Of a DNA stretch of 38,715 nucleotides, positions 25,432-34,400 are shown piece by piece; the stretch's first letter is position 1, and each line of letters opens with the position of its first letter. The stretch comes from Deltaproteobacteria bacterium (GTDB taxonomy: Bacteria > Desulfobacterota > Deferrisomatia > Deferrisomatales > JACRMM01): assembly GCA_016214985.1 (NCBI GenBank), contig JACRMM010000013.1:1-38715 (forward strand), given 5' to 3'. The notes under the pieces were generated by a model. That model had not been told where the DNA came from and did no database searches. It saw only the letters and a list, made by a program, of their open reading frames with translations. The translations under genes and the position numbers were made by a program.

Positions 25432-26379
25432 GTGGACGCGCTGCCGGTGATTCTCGGAGTCCTGTGGGGGCTGACCGTGGCCCTGCTCGGTTCGGCGCTC
25501 CGACGAGCGCTCCGGGCGAAGGATCGGGCAGAGGAGGGCCTCCGCAGGGGCTTGGAGGAACGCGATCAGAGGGCGATGCAGGGCACGGCCGAGCTCGTGG
25601 AGGCCAGTACTCGGCAGCTGGAAGCCTACTCCCGGTCCGTGGCCGAGCTGGAACGGCAGGTGGTCGAGCGGACGCTGCAGGTGGAGGCCGCCAACAAGGA
25701 GCTCGAGGCGTTCGCGTACTCCGCCTCCCATGACCTCCGAGCGCCCTTGGAGAGGGTCAACGACTTCAGCCGCGCTCTCGAGGAGGAGTATGCGGAGCGC
25801 CTCGACGACCAGGGCAGGGACTACCTCCGGCGGATCCGCGGCGCCACGGTTCGCATGGGCCAGCTCATCGATGCCCTGCTTCGGCTCTCGCGCCTGACGC
25901 GACAGGAGATGCACCGCGTTCCCGTGGACCTGACCCGCATCGCCGAGGAGGTGGCCGACGGGTTGCGCGCGTCCGCTCCCGGGCGGGCCGTGACCTTCCG
26001 CATCGCTGCGGGGCTCGTGGCCCAAGGGGACGTGGCCCTGATGCGCGTCGTGCTGGAGAACCTCCTTGGGAACGCGTGGAAGTTTACGTCGAAGCGGTCC
26101 GAGGCCGTGATCGAGTTTGGGACCCTCGGGGCCTCGGATGGGGAGACGCCCTGGGCCGCGCACCAGACCATCTACGTCGTGCGGGACAACGGGGTGGGGT
26201 TCGACATGGCCTACGCCGACAAACTCTTCGGCGCCTTTCAGAGGCTCCACGGCGAGGCCGAGTTTCCGGGCACCGGCATCGGTCTGGCCACGGTGCAGCG
26301 GATCATCCACCGCCACGGCGGCCAGGTCTGGGCCGAAGCGGTGCCGGGCGAGGGCGCGACGTTCTACTTCACCGTGTAG
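25432..26379 (+). CDS. Sensor histidine kinase with N-terminal membrane anchor
   Basis: A 315-residue kinase. One hydrophobic helix (about 4-24) is followed by a charged coiled coil (30-95). HisKA has H100 in EAFAYSASHDLRAPLERV, the Cph1-like SASHDLRAPL type, and the HATPase domain has NLLGNAWKFTSKR, VVRDNGVGFDM, and GTGIGLATVQRIIHRHGG. No sensory domain is present, so it may be activated through partner proteins such as the adjacent GAF protein or hybrid kinase. GTG start at 25432. It is the last gene of a three-gene signalling unit. Confidence 0.88.
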   Translation: MDALPVILGVLWGLTVALLGSALRRALRAKDRAEEGLRRGLEERDQRAMQGTAELVEASTRQLEAYSRSVAELERQVVERTLQVEAANKELEAFAYSASHDLRAPLERVNDFSRALEEEYAERLDDQGRDYLRRIRGATVRMGQLIDALLRLSRLTRQEMHRVPVDLTRIAEEVADGLRASAPGRAVTFRIAAGLVAQGDVALMRVVLENLLGNAWKFTSKRSEAVIEFGTLGASDGETPWAAHQTIYVVRDNGVGFDMAYADKLFGAFQRLHGEAEFPGTGIGLATVQRIIHRHGGQVWAEAVPGEGATFYFTV

Positions 26380-26435
26380 CGGGAGTGGGTGGACCCGGGC
26401 GTGCGCCGTCGCCGGTCGGCCCTGAGGCACTGCCG

Positions 26436-26882
26436 CTACTCGCTGAGGTGGAGAGGCTCGCTCTTCCGGTACGCGAGGGTTTGGCCCACAGCTACCAGTT
26501 CTCCGTCTCCCCGCGTGACCCGTGCCTCGTAGGTCGCCGTGCGGGCCGTGGCCGCGACCTCTCGAACCTCCGCCGTCAGCACGTCTCCCGGCTGGGCCGC
26601 CCTCACGTAGGTGACGGAGATGTTGAGCGCCAGCGTCACCGTGCCGTGGGTGTTGCACGCGAGCTGGAACGCCTCGTCCAGGACGCTGAACACGGCGCCG
26701 CCGTGGACCATCCCGAAGACGTTGGCTGTGTCCGGTCCGGCCGTCATCTCCACCCGGGCGAGCCCCGGCTCGAGGTGCAGGCAACGCATCCCCATCCGTT
26801 GAGCGTAGGGCTCCCGGGCCACGGCCTGTCGAAGGGTCTCACACACGGTGGCCGGATTGGCCGACTCTGATCTCTCGGTCAT
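26436..26882 (-). CDS. PaaI-like hotdog-fold acyl-CoA thioesterase
   Basis: A 148-residue hotdog thioesterase. The active-site region is FGMVHGGAVFSVLDEAFQLACN, with the family HGG-x-F pattern and catalytic acid D; the beta-sheet strands LALNISVTYVRAAQPGDVLTAEVREVA and VAVGQTLAYRK are typical of PaaI/YbgC relatives. It hydrolyses acyl-CoA or a related thioester. The ATG at 26882 overlaps the yqeC stop by 4 bp, making it the last gene of the five-gene selenium-molybdenum operon. That link is positional only. Confidence 0.9.
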   Translation of the reverse strand: MTERSESANPATVCETLRQAVAREPYAQRMGMRCLHLEPGLARVEMTAGPDTANVFGMVHGGAVFSVLDEAFQLACNTHGTVTLALNISVTYVRAAQPGDVLTAEVREVAATARTATYEARVTRGDGELVAVGQTLAYRKSEPLHLSE

Positions 26883-27652
26883 CGTTTCCAGACCTCTCGC
26901 ACGGGTGAGGGGGTTTGCAGGGCCGCTACCACGACGCGGTCGATGGGGCCCGAGGAGCTCAGGACCTCGCCGGCGACGGCCTCGCCGACTGCCCGCGCGC
27001 CCGGTAGATCGGCCTGATTAAGCAGAACGACGACTCGAGCCCCGTGGGGAAGCCCCTTGAGGAGGCCTTGGGCCGACGTCAAGAGCGCGCCGAACGCGGC
27101 AACGGTCATCGCGGCACCGGCGCGCAGCCCCGTGACGGCGGCGATGCGCTCGACGCGGAAGGCGTGGGCCTCGGTGAGAGGGAGCCCCACGCCGGAGAGC
27201 CCCAGCACGGGCACGAACACCGTCGTGGCCGCCGGCACCACGGGCTCCCAGGCCTCGGGCGCCTTCACGGGTCGTCGGCCGGCGCCATCGGCTTCCACGG
27301 CGAGGGCCTCGACGCGCCCCTCGGCCAGGAGGCGGTCGCACCACTCAGGAGGAATCCCCTCGACCTTTCTCGAGGCCAGCACGCGGCGCCCGAGGACGAC
27401 TGACCGGTGGCGGGCGATCCCGACGGCGAGTCCTTCGTAGGACTCGGCGCAGAGGAGCTGGCAGGGATCCTCGGGGCCAGGGACCGCGATCTTCGTGGTC
27501 GTGGCGGCCGCAGCCGTGAGGCCTCGAGACGTCCACTCGGCCGTGAGCCGATACAGAGCGGTGGTCTTTCCCCCTGCGCCGACCAGGGACACGAGGTCTC
27601 CGCGGCCGGCGCCGAGCGCGGACGCCAGGTCGCGGGCCACGACGCGTCTCAC
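26879..27652 (-). CDS. yqeC: Selenium-dependent hydroxylase accessory protein YqeC
   Basis: A 257-residue protein of the YqeC family, associated across genomes with selenium-dependent molybdenum hydroxylases. The P-loop-like N-terminal motif is LVSLVGAGGKTTALYRL; further family motifs are AAAATTTKIAVP, VEADGAGRRPVKAPEAWEPVVPAATTVFVPVLGLSGVG and VVVLLNQADLPGARAVGEAVAGEVL. It is thought to support selenium or cofactor insertion, though its reaction is not established. The start is a GTG at 27652 overlapping the methyltransferase stop by 4 bp. It is the strongest marker that this organism has selenium-dependent hydroxylases; the partner yqeB and the hydroxylase itself are not in this window. Confidence 0.9.
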   Translation of the reverse strand: MRRVVARDLASALGAGRGDLVSLVGAGGKTTALYRLTAEWTSRGLTAAAATTTKIAVPGPEDPCQLLCAESYEGLAVGIARHRSVVLGRRVLASRKVEGIPPEWCDRLLAEGRVEALAVEADGAGRRPVKAPEAWEPVVPAATTVFVPVLGLSGVGLPLTEAHAFRVERIAAVTGLRAGAAMTVAAFGALLTSAQGLLKGLPHGARVVVLLNQADLPGARAVGEAVAGEVLSSSGPIDRVVVAALQTPSPVREVWKR

Positions 27653-28248
27653 GCCCGCACCTCGAGCCAGAGCCCCCCTTCGTCCCTCACCCGAGCGCGG
27701 CGGTGCAGCCCCGCCTCCCGGGCCAGGTGCTCCAGGTCGCCCCTCTCCACCCGGCGTTTGCCCAGGGCCTGGTTGAGGGTGCGGGACCGGTCGGCGATCG
27801 ATGCGATCACCGGCGGCGGCGTGGTCGGCCCGAAGCCTCCGCCCACCCAACCGAAGCCGCGGGGCCGGAGCACCCGAGCGATTTCGGCCAGAAGGGAGGG
27901 CGTCAGCCCGAAGAAGGCGCCCCGGAGCACGACCAGGTCGAAGGACCCGGACGGCTCGGGGAGGGGCACGAGGGGTGCGCACCGAGTGGTCAGGCGCGAG
28001 ACGTAGCCGCCCTCGGCGGCCCGCTCCTCGGCCCACCGAAGCGGCACCTCCTCCGCCGCGAGGACTGTGACGAGGAAGACCTCACTTCGCCAGAGAACGT
28101 TCAGGGCGATGCCGCCGGCAAAGGGGCCGAGCTCCAAGAGCCGCCCCTTCTCGATCCCGGACGTTGCGAGCAGGTGCTCCGCGAGGAACGGGTAGACGGG
28201 TTCCCACAGATCGGCGAGCTCGCTGAGCGCCCCCCCGTCGCGGATCAC
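27649..28248 (-). CDS. SAM-dependent methyltransferase
   Basis: A 199-residue class I methyltransferase: SAM-binding motif I is RLLELGPFAGGIALNVL, motif IV-like SGSFDLVVLRGAFFGLTPSLLAEIARVLRPRGFGWVGGG. There is no evidence for its substrate. It is linked by 4-bp overlaps to the MocA-like gene upstream (its GTG start is within the TGA stop) and yqeC downstream, so it is probably a further factor in hydroxylase or cofactor maturation. That role is inferred from position. Confidence 0.85.
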   Translation of the reverse strand: MIRDGGALSELADLWEPVYPFLAEHLLATSGIEKGRLLELGPFAGGIALNVLWRSEVFLVTVLAAEEVPLRWAEERAAEGGYVSRLTTRCAPLVPLPEPSGSFDLVVLRGAFFGLTPSLLAEIARVLRPRGFGWVGGGFGPTTPPPVIASIADRSRTLNQALGKRRVERGDLEHLAREAGLHRRARVRDEGGLWLEVRA

Positions 28249-28859
28249 CCGTTGAACCTCTCGCGCACCGCTCGGTAGTCTTCCGGACCGTCGACGTCGA
28301 CGAGAACGCCGTCGTCGTCGACCGGTATCCCCACCGTCTCGGCCGCGAGGTCGGCCAGGATCGCCCGGGCCCCCTGGTCGCCGCGCAGCGCGAGCAGGGC
28401 TGTCCGGTGACGCGCCAGGTCAAAGAGCACCGGATGGCCCCGTCGGCCCCGGCGCAGCGGCACCACGATGCTCCCCTCGCCCGTGAGAAATGCCGCGGCG
28501 AGGCTTCGCACGGTCGTGGCGGACAGCAGAGGCATGTCGCCCAGCGCGATCGCGACGGCGTTGACCTCATCAGCCTGCAGCGCACGGATGCCCGCGGCAA
28601 TGGACGTGCCCACGCCCTCCGCACAGCGGGGGTTCTGGATGACTCGGGCGGGCAGCCCTTTGAGGGCCCGGACCACCCCGTCGGCGTCAACTCCCGCCAC
28701 AGCGACCACGGGGGCGAGGCCTCCCTCGACGAGCGCCTCGGCCGCCCAGCGCAGGAGAGGTCTTCCGCCGAGCGGCAGCAGGAGCTTGGGCGCTCCGGGC
28801 ATGCGGGTCGACTGCCCTGCTGCGAGAAGGATCCCAGCCACGTTGCGCTGAGGGGTCAC
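28245..28859 (-). CDS. mocA: MocA-like molybdenum cofactor nucleotidyltransferase
   Basis: A 204-residue MobA/MocA-family nucleotidyltransferase. The N-terminal signature is GILLAAGQSTRMPGAPKLLLPLGGRPLL, the substrate region NPRCAEGVGTSIAAGIRAL and the metal-binding segment VAIALGDMPLL; the C-terminal DVDGPEDY completes the fold. In selenium-dependent hydroxylase clusters this gene (ygfJ/mocA) makes the cytosine form of molybdopterin dinucleotide used by xanthine-dehydrogenase-type enzymes. The start is a GTG at 28859, overlapping the preceding small gene's stop by 4 bp, which rules out longer versions. Confidence 0.88.
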   Translation of the reverse strand: MTPQRNVAGILLAAGQSTRMPGAPKLLLPLGGRPLLRWAAEALVEGGLAPVVAVAGVDADGVVRALKGLPARVIQNPRCAEGVGTSIAAGIRALQADEVNAVAIALGDMPLLSATTVRSLAAAFLTGEGSIVVPLRRGRRGHPVLFDLARHRTALLALRGDQGARAILADLAAETVGIPVDDDGVLVDVDGPEDYRAVRERFNG

Positions 28860-29146
28860 GGGAGAGGAAGGACGATCAGGGGGAGGTAGACGATGGGCCG
28901 CTGTGGTGTGAGGTCCCCCCGCTGCGCAGACCCGAAGTCGCCGGCGGGTCGGAGCGAGTCGGCGAGCGCTGTGGCAAACCGATTCGACCATACGGCCGAG
29001 AGCGCCCACGCCACGCCACCGAGGGCGGCACCGGCGACCGTAACCTGGACCGAAACGTCGACGCGGGCGGCTGCCGTGCCGGGATTGAGGCCCAGCGCAA
29101 ACACCAACACTGCGGCAGTCGACACGGGGTGCAGGCGCACGGTCAC
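28856..29146 (-). CDS. Small exported protein, first gene of the Se/Mo operon
   Basis: A 96-residue product with a signal-like N-terminus (MTVRLHPVSTAAVLVFALGLNPGTAAA) and a short hydrophobic mature part (VTVAGAALGGVAWALSAVW), ending in LPLIVLPLP. No domain recognised. The 4-bp overlap with mocA argues that it is a genuine gene and part of the operon. The GTG at 29146 has only a weak ribosome binding site; a downstream GTG at 29140 is an alternative. Confidence 0.55.
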   Translation of the reverse strand: MTVRLHPVSTAAVLVFALGLNPGTAAARVDVSVQVTVAGAALGGVAWALSAVWSNRFATALADSLRPAGDFGSAQRGDLTPQRPIVYLPLIVLPLP

Positions 29147-29179
29147 TCGTAGAAAGGGGCAAGAAGGGGGGTGGGCAGT

Positions 29180-29254
29180 TTAGAGTCTTGCCCAGGACCC
29201 TCTAGGGCAGCCCTCGCTGCAGTGGGCGACCCGTGGTAGCATAAAGCGCTTCAT
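29180..29254 (-). CDS. Possible 24-residue leader peptide upstream of the Se/Mo operon
   Basis: An ATG at 29254 is preceded by GGGAGGTG at ideal spacing and opens a 24-codon frame with a C-x3-C pair (CSEGC), ending in TAA at 29180-29182. The stop lies in a hairpin (TGGGCA/TGCCCA, 29172-29194), and the next gene starts 33 bp later. The strong ribosome binding site is notable because the following gene lacks one. It could be a regulatory leader, a small functional peptide, or chance. Confidence 0.35.
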   Translation of the reverse strand: MKRFMLPRVAHCSEGCPRGSWARL

Positions 29255-29287
29255 GCTCTTCACCTCCCTTCCGATCTGAGTTCCAAC

Positions 29288-30097
29288 GTGCGACTGAATC
29301 TAGGCTCGACCCGACGACCTGTCAAGGCGACAGGGCTCATCGCCCTCACCACCGACTTCGGGCTCGACGACCCCTACGTCGGGATCCTCAAGGCGGTGCT
29401 CCTGAGCTTCGCCCCGGCGGCTCGCCTGCTGGATCTCACCCACGGAGTCCCGCCGCAGGATGTCCTCGCCGGCTGCCTCGCCCTCGAGGCCGCGCGGCCG
29501 TTCGTCCCGGCCGGCACCGTGCACTTGGCGGTCGTGGACCCGGGGGTCGGGAGCGAACGGCGCGCACTCGTCGTCGACGCCGGCCGGGATCTCTGGGTGG
29601 CGCCCGACAACGGGCTCCTGTCGTTCCTCCCCGAGGGCGAGATCCGGCAGGTGCGAGCCCTGGAAGATCCGGCCCTGTTCCTCCGACCGGTGAGCCGCAC
29701 GTTTCACGGGCGCGACGTCTTCGCTCCGGTGGCCGCCCGCCTCGCCTCGGGCACCCCTCTCGAGTCCCTCGGGCCTGTGGTCGACACGTTCTGCCGCATC
29801 CCTGTGCCGGCGGCCGTGATCACGGCCGAGGGAGTGCGTGGCGAGGTCCTGACCTTCGACCGCTTCGGCAATGCGCTGACGTCCCTGCGCGAGGGGGATC
29901 TTCCCGCCGGTGCGTGGAACGGAAGGGTCCGGGGCCGTTGGATCGTCGGCGTGCTCACCTACGCAGCGGTGCTGCCGGGCGAGCCCCTGTGCCTCGTCGG
30001 CTCCTCCGGCCGGGTCGAGATCAGCGTGCGCAACGCCAGCGCTCGGGACGTGCTCGGCCTGGGCAGGGGTGAAGAGGTGCTCGTCCGGCCCTGCTGA
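29288..30097 (+). CDS. SAM hydroxide adenosyltransferase (DUF62 family)
   Basis: A 269-residue protein of the duf62 family, which hydrolyses S-adenosylmethionine to adenosine and methionine. Hallmarks are IALTTDFGLDDPYVGILKAVLLS near the N-terminus, VHLAVVDPGVGSERRALVV, LWVAPDNGLLSFL, SRTFHGRDVFAPVAARLASG, and FDRFGNALTSLR in the C-terminal domain. It may limit intracellular SAM. A GTG at 29288 is the likely start although its ribosome binding site is poor; the conserved fold begins at residue 17. It is divergent from the Se/Mo operon, which contains a SAM-using methyltransferase. Confidence 0.9.
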   Translation: MRLNLGSTRRPVKATGLIALTTDFGLDDPYVGILKAVLLSFAPAARLLDLTHGVPPQDVLAGCLALEAARPFVPAGTVHLAVVDPGVGSERRALVVDAGRDLWVAPDNGLLSFLPEGEIRQVRALEDPALFLRPVSRTFHGRDVFAPVAARLASGTPLESLGPVVDTFCRIPVPAAVITAEGVRGEVLTFDRFGNALTSLREGDLPAGAWNGRVRGRWIVGVLTYAAVLPGEPLCLVGSSGRVEISVRNASARDVLGLGRGEEVLVRPC

Positions 30098-30133
30098 TGA
30101 AGCGGACCGGGCCGAGGCTGTGTTTGCCTGCAC

Positions 30134-30162
30134 TTGATGCATCGTTCCAACCGGGTTATAAG
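30134..30162 (+). promoter_or_regulatory. Sigma-70-type promoter
   Basis: TTGATG (30134-30139), 17-base spacer, TATAAG (30157-30162): four of six and five of six matches to the housekeeping consensus with ideal spacing. It precedes the small gene at 30278 and the BI-1 gene by about 115 and 355 bp. Confidence 0.55.
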
Positions 30163-30277
30163 AGAGGAGCCGGCTGACCGGCGGAGTCGGGCCGGCCCAC
30201 GCACGATCCCTACCAAGAAACCGTGCTTTTCCGCCCGCTGTCGGAGTCGGCGATCAAGCGGGAGAGGAGGAGAGACC

Positions 30278-30502
30278 ATGGTGCCGACCGCGAGCCTCTT
30301 CGGGGCGCTTCCCAACGACGAGACCCGACCCATGGTGATCCGGACCCTTCGGGTGGCGCTGCAGGCCGAGCTTCTGCGGGCGGGGTCCCTCTGGGAGGAG
30401 AGCCTGGCCGTCCTGCGAGAGGCGGCAAGCCATCGCCGTCACCTCCCCTCGGCGAAGGCAGCCCTGGCGTGGTATCGTTCTGCCGACCATCCCAACGTCT
30501 GA
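30278..30502 (+). CDS. Small hypothetical protein
   Basis: A 74-residue soluble protein, mostly helical, with LRVALQAELLRAGSLWEESLAVLREAASHRRHLPSAKAALAWYRSA. No domain recognised. The ATG at 30278 has a strong GAGGAGGAGA ribosome binding site. It lies 15 bp upstream of the BI-1 membrane protein gene and is probably co-transcribed from the promoter at 30134-30162. Confidence 0.6.
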   Translation: MVPTASLFGALPNDETRPMVIRTLRVALQAELLRAGSLWEESLAVLREAASHRRHLPSAKAALAWYRSADHPNV

Positions 30503-30517
30503 GCCTGAGGAGCCCCG

Positions 30518-31243
30518 ATGCTCAACCTCGGAACCACCGCCCCGTATGCGGGCGCGGCATCTCCCGCGGCGCTCGCCGCGGTGCGCACCCGCTTCGTCAA
30601 GGCAGTGTACCAATGGATGGCGGGCGGCCTCGCCTTGACGGCTGGGACGGCCCTTCTGGTCGCCCAGAGTCCGACGCTCCTCATGAACCTTGTCATGAAC
30701 CGCGGCCTGTTCCTGCTCCTCATCGTCGCCGAGCTCGGGTTGGTGGTCTGGCTCTCCGGCTGGATCCAGAAGATGTCGGTGCGGACCGCGAGCTGGGCCT
30801 TCCTGGGGTACTCGGTCTTGAACGGTGTTACGCTCTCGACGATCTTCGTCGCCTACACGGGGTCGAGCATCGTCGTGACCTTTGCCACTACGGCGGCCGT
30901 GTTCGGCGCCGCTGCCGCCTACGGCACCCTGACCGGTCGCGACCTTACCTCCGTCGGTTCCTTCGCGTTCATGGGACTCGTGGGGATGATCGTCGGTTCG
31001 CTCCTTAACTGGTTTTTCAAGAGCCCAGCCTTTGACTGGGCGCTGACGTACGTCGGCGTGATCGTGTTCGTGCTCCTCGCCGCCTACGATGCCCAGAAGG
31101 TGCAGCGAATCGGGCTGTCCGCCGCGGCCCAGGGTGAGGCCGCGCTCTCGCGCCACGCGATTCTCGGGGCGCTCGCGCTCTACCTCGACTTCATCAACCT
31201 CTTCCTCCTGCTCCTGAGGCTCTTCGGTCGACAGCGCGACTGA
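30518..31243 (+). CDS. Bax inhibitor-1/YccA family membrane protein
   Basis: A 241-residue inner-membrane protein with about seven hydrophobic helices. Family motifs are VRTRFVKAVYQWMAGGLALTAGTALLVA, GYSVLNGVTLSTIFVAYT, VFGAAAAYGTLTGRDLTSVGSFAFMGLVGMIVGSLLNWFF, and YDAQKVQRIG followed by LGALALYLDFINLFLLLLRLFGRQRD. BI-1 proteins are proton/calcium-linked channels or protease modulators; the role here is unknown. It follows the 74-residue protein gene by 15 bp. Confidence 0.93.
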   Translation: MLNLGTTAPYAGAASPAALAAVRTRFVKAVYQWMAGGLALTAGTALLVAQSPTLLMNLVMNRGLFLLLIVAELGLVVWLSGWIQKMSVRTASWAFLGYSVLNGVTLSTIFVAYTGSSIVVTFATTAAVFGAAAAYGTLTGRDLTSVGSFAFMGLVGMIVGSLLNWFFKSPAFDWALTYVGVIVFVLLAAYDAQKVQRIGLSAAAQGEAALSRHAILGALALYLDFINLFLLLLRLFGRQRD

Positions 31244-31305
31244 GCTCCGGAGCGGGTCGCTCGATGGCTGCGCCGACGCACCGCAGGCCGGCGAGGCGAC
31301 GCTGT

Positions 31306-31360
31306 GTTTAGCGAAACTAAATAATTTTACCGTTGCTAAAATAGCGAGCCGGTGCTAAAC
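31306..31360 (+). promoter_or_regulatory. AT-rich repeated half-sites upstream of nifJ
   Basis: In an otherwise GC-rich 189-bp gap lies an AT-rich block with GTTTAGC at 31306-31312, and its complement as GCTAAAA at 31335-31341 and GCTAAAC at 31354-31360. TTTAG-CGAAA-CTAAA (31307-31321) is also an inverted repeat. This looks like an operator array for an unidentified regulator of nifJ. No convincing -24/-12 element is present. Confidence 0.45.
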
Positions 31361-31432
31361 GGCCCGGCAGGATCCGTTGTCGAACAGACGACCCTTGGCC
31401 CCCGGGCCGACGCCGCACGAAGGAGGCACAGC

Positions 31433-34400
31433 ATGTCGAAGCGCCGGATGATCACGGTGGATGGGAACGAAGCCGCGGCCTCAGTCGCACATCGCCTGAG
31501 CGAGGTCATCGCCATTTACCCCATCACCCCCTCGTCTCCCATGGGTGAGTTTGCCGACGAGTGGTCGGCCGTGGGCAAGACGAACATCTGGGGTACCGTG
31601 CCCCAGGTCACCGAGATGCAGTCCGAGGGGGGGGCGGCCGGTGCGGTCCACGGGGCCCTCCAGGCCGGAGCGCTGACGACGACCTTCACGGCGTCTCAGG
31701 GCCTGCTCCTCATGATCCCCAACATGTACAAGATCGCCGGCGAGCTCACGCCGTTCGCGATGCACGTCACGGCTCGCACGCTCGCCACGCACGCGCTCTC
31801 GATCTTCGGCGACCAGTCCGACGTGATGGCGTGCCGCCAGACGGGGTTCGCGCTCTTGTGCTCGAACTCGGTCCAGGAGGCCCACGACCTGGCGCTTGTG
31901 GCGCATGCGGCCACGTTGAAGGCCCGTGTGCCGTTCCTCCACTTCTTCGACGGGTTCCGTACCTCCCACGAAGTCGCGAAGATCGAGGAGCTCTCGGACG
32001 CCGATCTGCGCGCGCTGATCGACGACGATCTCGTGAAGGCCCACCGCGCGCGCGCGCTCACCCCGGACCGGCCCCTGCTGCGCGGGACGGCGCAGAACCC
32101 CGACGTCTTCTTCCAGGCCCGTGAGGCGTGCAACGGGTACTACGACGCCTGCCCGGCGCTCGTCCAGCAGACCATGGACGGTTTCGCCAAGCGCACCGGC
32201 CGCCAGTACCGCCTCTTCGATTACGCGGGCCACCCGGAGGCCGAGCGCGTGATCGTGGTGATGGGCTCCGGCGCCGAGGCCATCGACGAGACGGTCGACT
32301 GGCTCGTGGCCCGGGGAAAGAAGGTCGGCGTCCTGAAGGTGCGCCTCTACCGGCCCTTCTCCGTTGCGCACTTCGCGGCGGCCCTGCCGCGGACGGTGAA
32401 GGCCCTGGCCGTCCTGGACCGGACGAAGGAGCCCGGCGCGATCGGCGAGCCCCTCTACCTGGATGTCGTGGCGGCCCTGCGGGAGGCCAAGCACCAGGGC
32501 CTCTCGCAACTCGCCCGCAACCCCGAGGTGATCGGCGGCCGCTACGGGCTCTCCTCGAAGGAGTTTACGCCGGCCATGGTCAAGGCCGTCTTCGACGAGC
32601 TCTCCAAGGCGAGCCCCAAGCCCCACTTCACCGTGGGCATCGTCGACGACGTGACGCACCTGTCGCTGGACGTGGATCCGACCTTCGACACCGAGGCCGC
32701 CGACGTGGTTCGCGCGGTCTTCTTCGGGCTCGGGGCCGACGGGACGGTGGGGGCCAACAAGAACTCCATCAAGATCATCGGCGAGGAGACGGGCAACTAC
32801 GCTCAGGGCTACTTCGTGTACGATTCGAAGAAGTCCGGCGGCATCACGATCTCGCACCTGCGGTTCGGGCCCCGGCCGATCCGTTCCACCTACTGCATCC
32901 AGAAGGCCAGCTTCGTCGCGTGCCACCTCTTCGAGTTCCTCGACAAGTACGACATTCTGGAGTACGCGCAGCCCGGTGCTACCTTCCTCCTCAATTCACT
33001 CTATGCCCCCGATAAGTTGTGGGAAGAGCTTCCTCTCGAGGTGCAGGAGCAACTGATCCAAAAGAAGATTAAGTTCTACGTGATCGATGCCAACGAAGTC
33101 GCGAAGAAGACCGGCATGGGTGGGCGCATCAACACGATCATGCAGACCTGCTTCTTCGCGATCTCCGGAGTGCTTCCGCGCGAAGAGGCCATCGCCCAGA
33201 TCAAGAAGTCGATCAAGAAGACGTACGGGAAAAAGGGCGAGGAGTTGGTGCAGAAGAACTATCGAGCGGTCGACGAGACGCTGGAGAATCTTTTCGAGGT
33301 GAAGGTTCCGAAGAAAGTGACGACCGCACGGCGGCGTCCTCCGATCGTGTCGGACCGGGCACCCGACTTCGTGCAGCGCGTCGAGGCCGTGATGATGGCC
33401 GGGAAGGGCGACCTCCTCCCGGTCAGCGCCCTGCCCGTCGACGGCACCTGGCCCACCGGGACGACGCAGTGGGAGAAGCGCAACATCGGGCTCGAGATCC
33501 CGGTCTGGGATCCCTCGGTCTGCATCCAGTGCGCGAAGTGCTCCTTCACGTGCCCCCATGGGACGATCCGGGTGAAGGTCTACGATCCGGCGGCCCTGGC
33601 GAACGCTCCGGCGACGTTCCAGTCGACGGACGCCAAGGGCGAGTTCAAGGGGAAGAAGTTCACGGTGCAGGTGGCTCCCGAGGACTGTACCGGGTGCCGG
33701 TTGTGCGTCATGACCTGCCCGGCCAAGGAGAAGGGCAATCCGAGCCACAAGGCGATCAACATGTCCGCCCAGCTGCCGCTGCGGGAGGCGGAGCGGGAGA
33801 ACTTCGCGTTCTTCCTCACGCTCCCGGAAGGGGACCGCGAGACGCTCAAGGTCGACGTCAAGGGCTCTCAGCTGCGTCAACCGCTCTTCGAGTTCTCAGG
33901 CTGCTGCGCAGGCTGCGGAGAAACGCCGTACATCAAGCTCCTGACCCAGCTCTGCGGCGACCGGCTGCTCATCGGAAACGCGACGGGGTGCTCGTCGATC
34001 TACGGCGGCAACCTTCCGACGACGCCCTACACCGTCAACGCCGAGGGGAGGGGCCCGGCCTGGGCCAACTCGCTCTTCGAGGACAACGCGGAGTTCGGCC
34101 TGGGCATGCGGCTCGCACTCGACAAGCACCAGGAGCAGGCGATCGAGCTCCTGCGGTCGCTCGCCGGCCGCGTGGGAGACAGCCTCGTCGCCGAGATCCT
34201 CGCCGCGGACCAGTACACCGAGGCGGGTCTCACGGCGCAGCGGCGCCGCGTCGCGCTGCTCAAGGAGAAGCTTGCCGGCGTGAGCGTCCCGGAGGCGAGG
34301 CGCCTGGAGGCCCTGGCCGACTACCTGGTGCGAAAGAGTGTCTGGATTCTCGGGGGCGACGGCTGGGGGTACGACATCGGGTACGGCGGTCTGGACCACG

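Noticed and set aside
31363..31379. Sigma-54-like sequence upstream of nifJ (CGGCAGGATCCGTTGT)
   Set aside because: The -12 GC is replaced by GT and the -24 box has two mismatches, so it is below a believable level.
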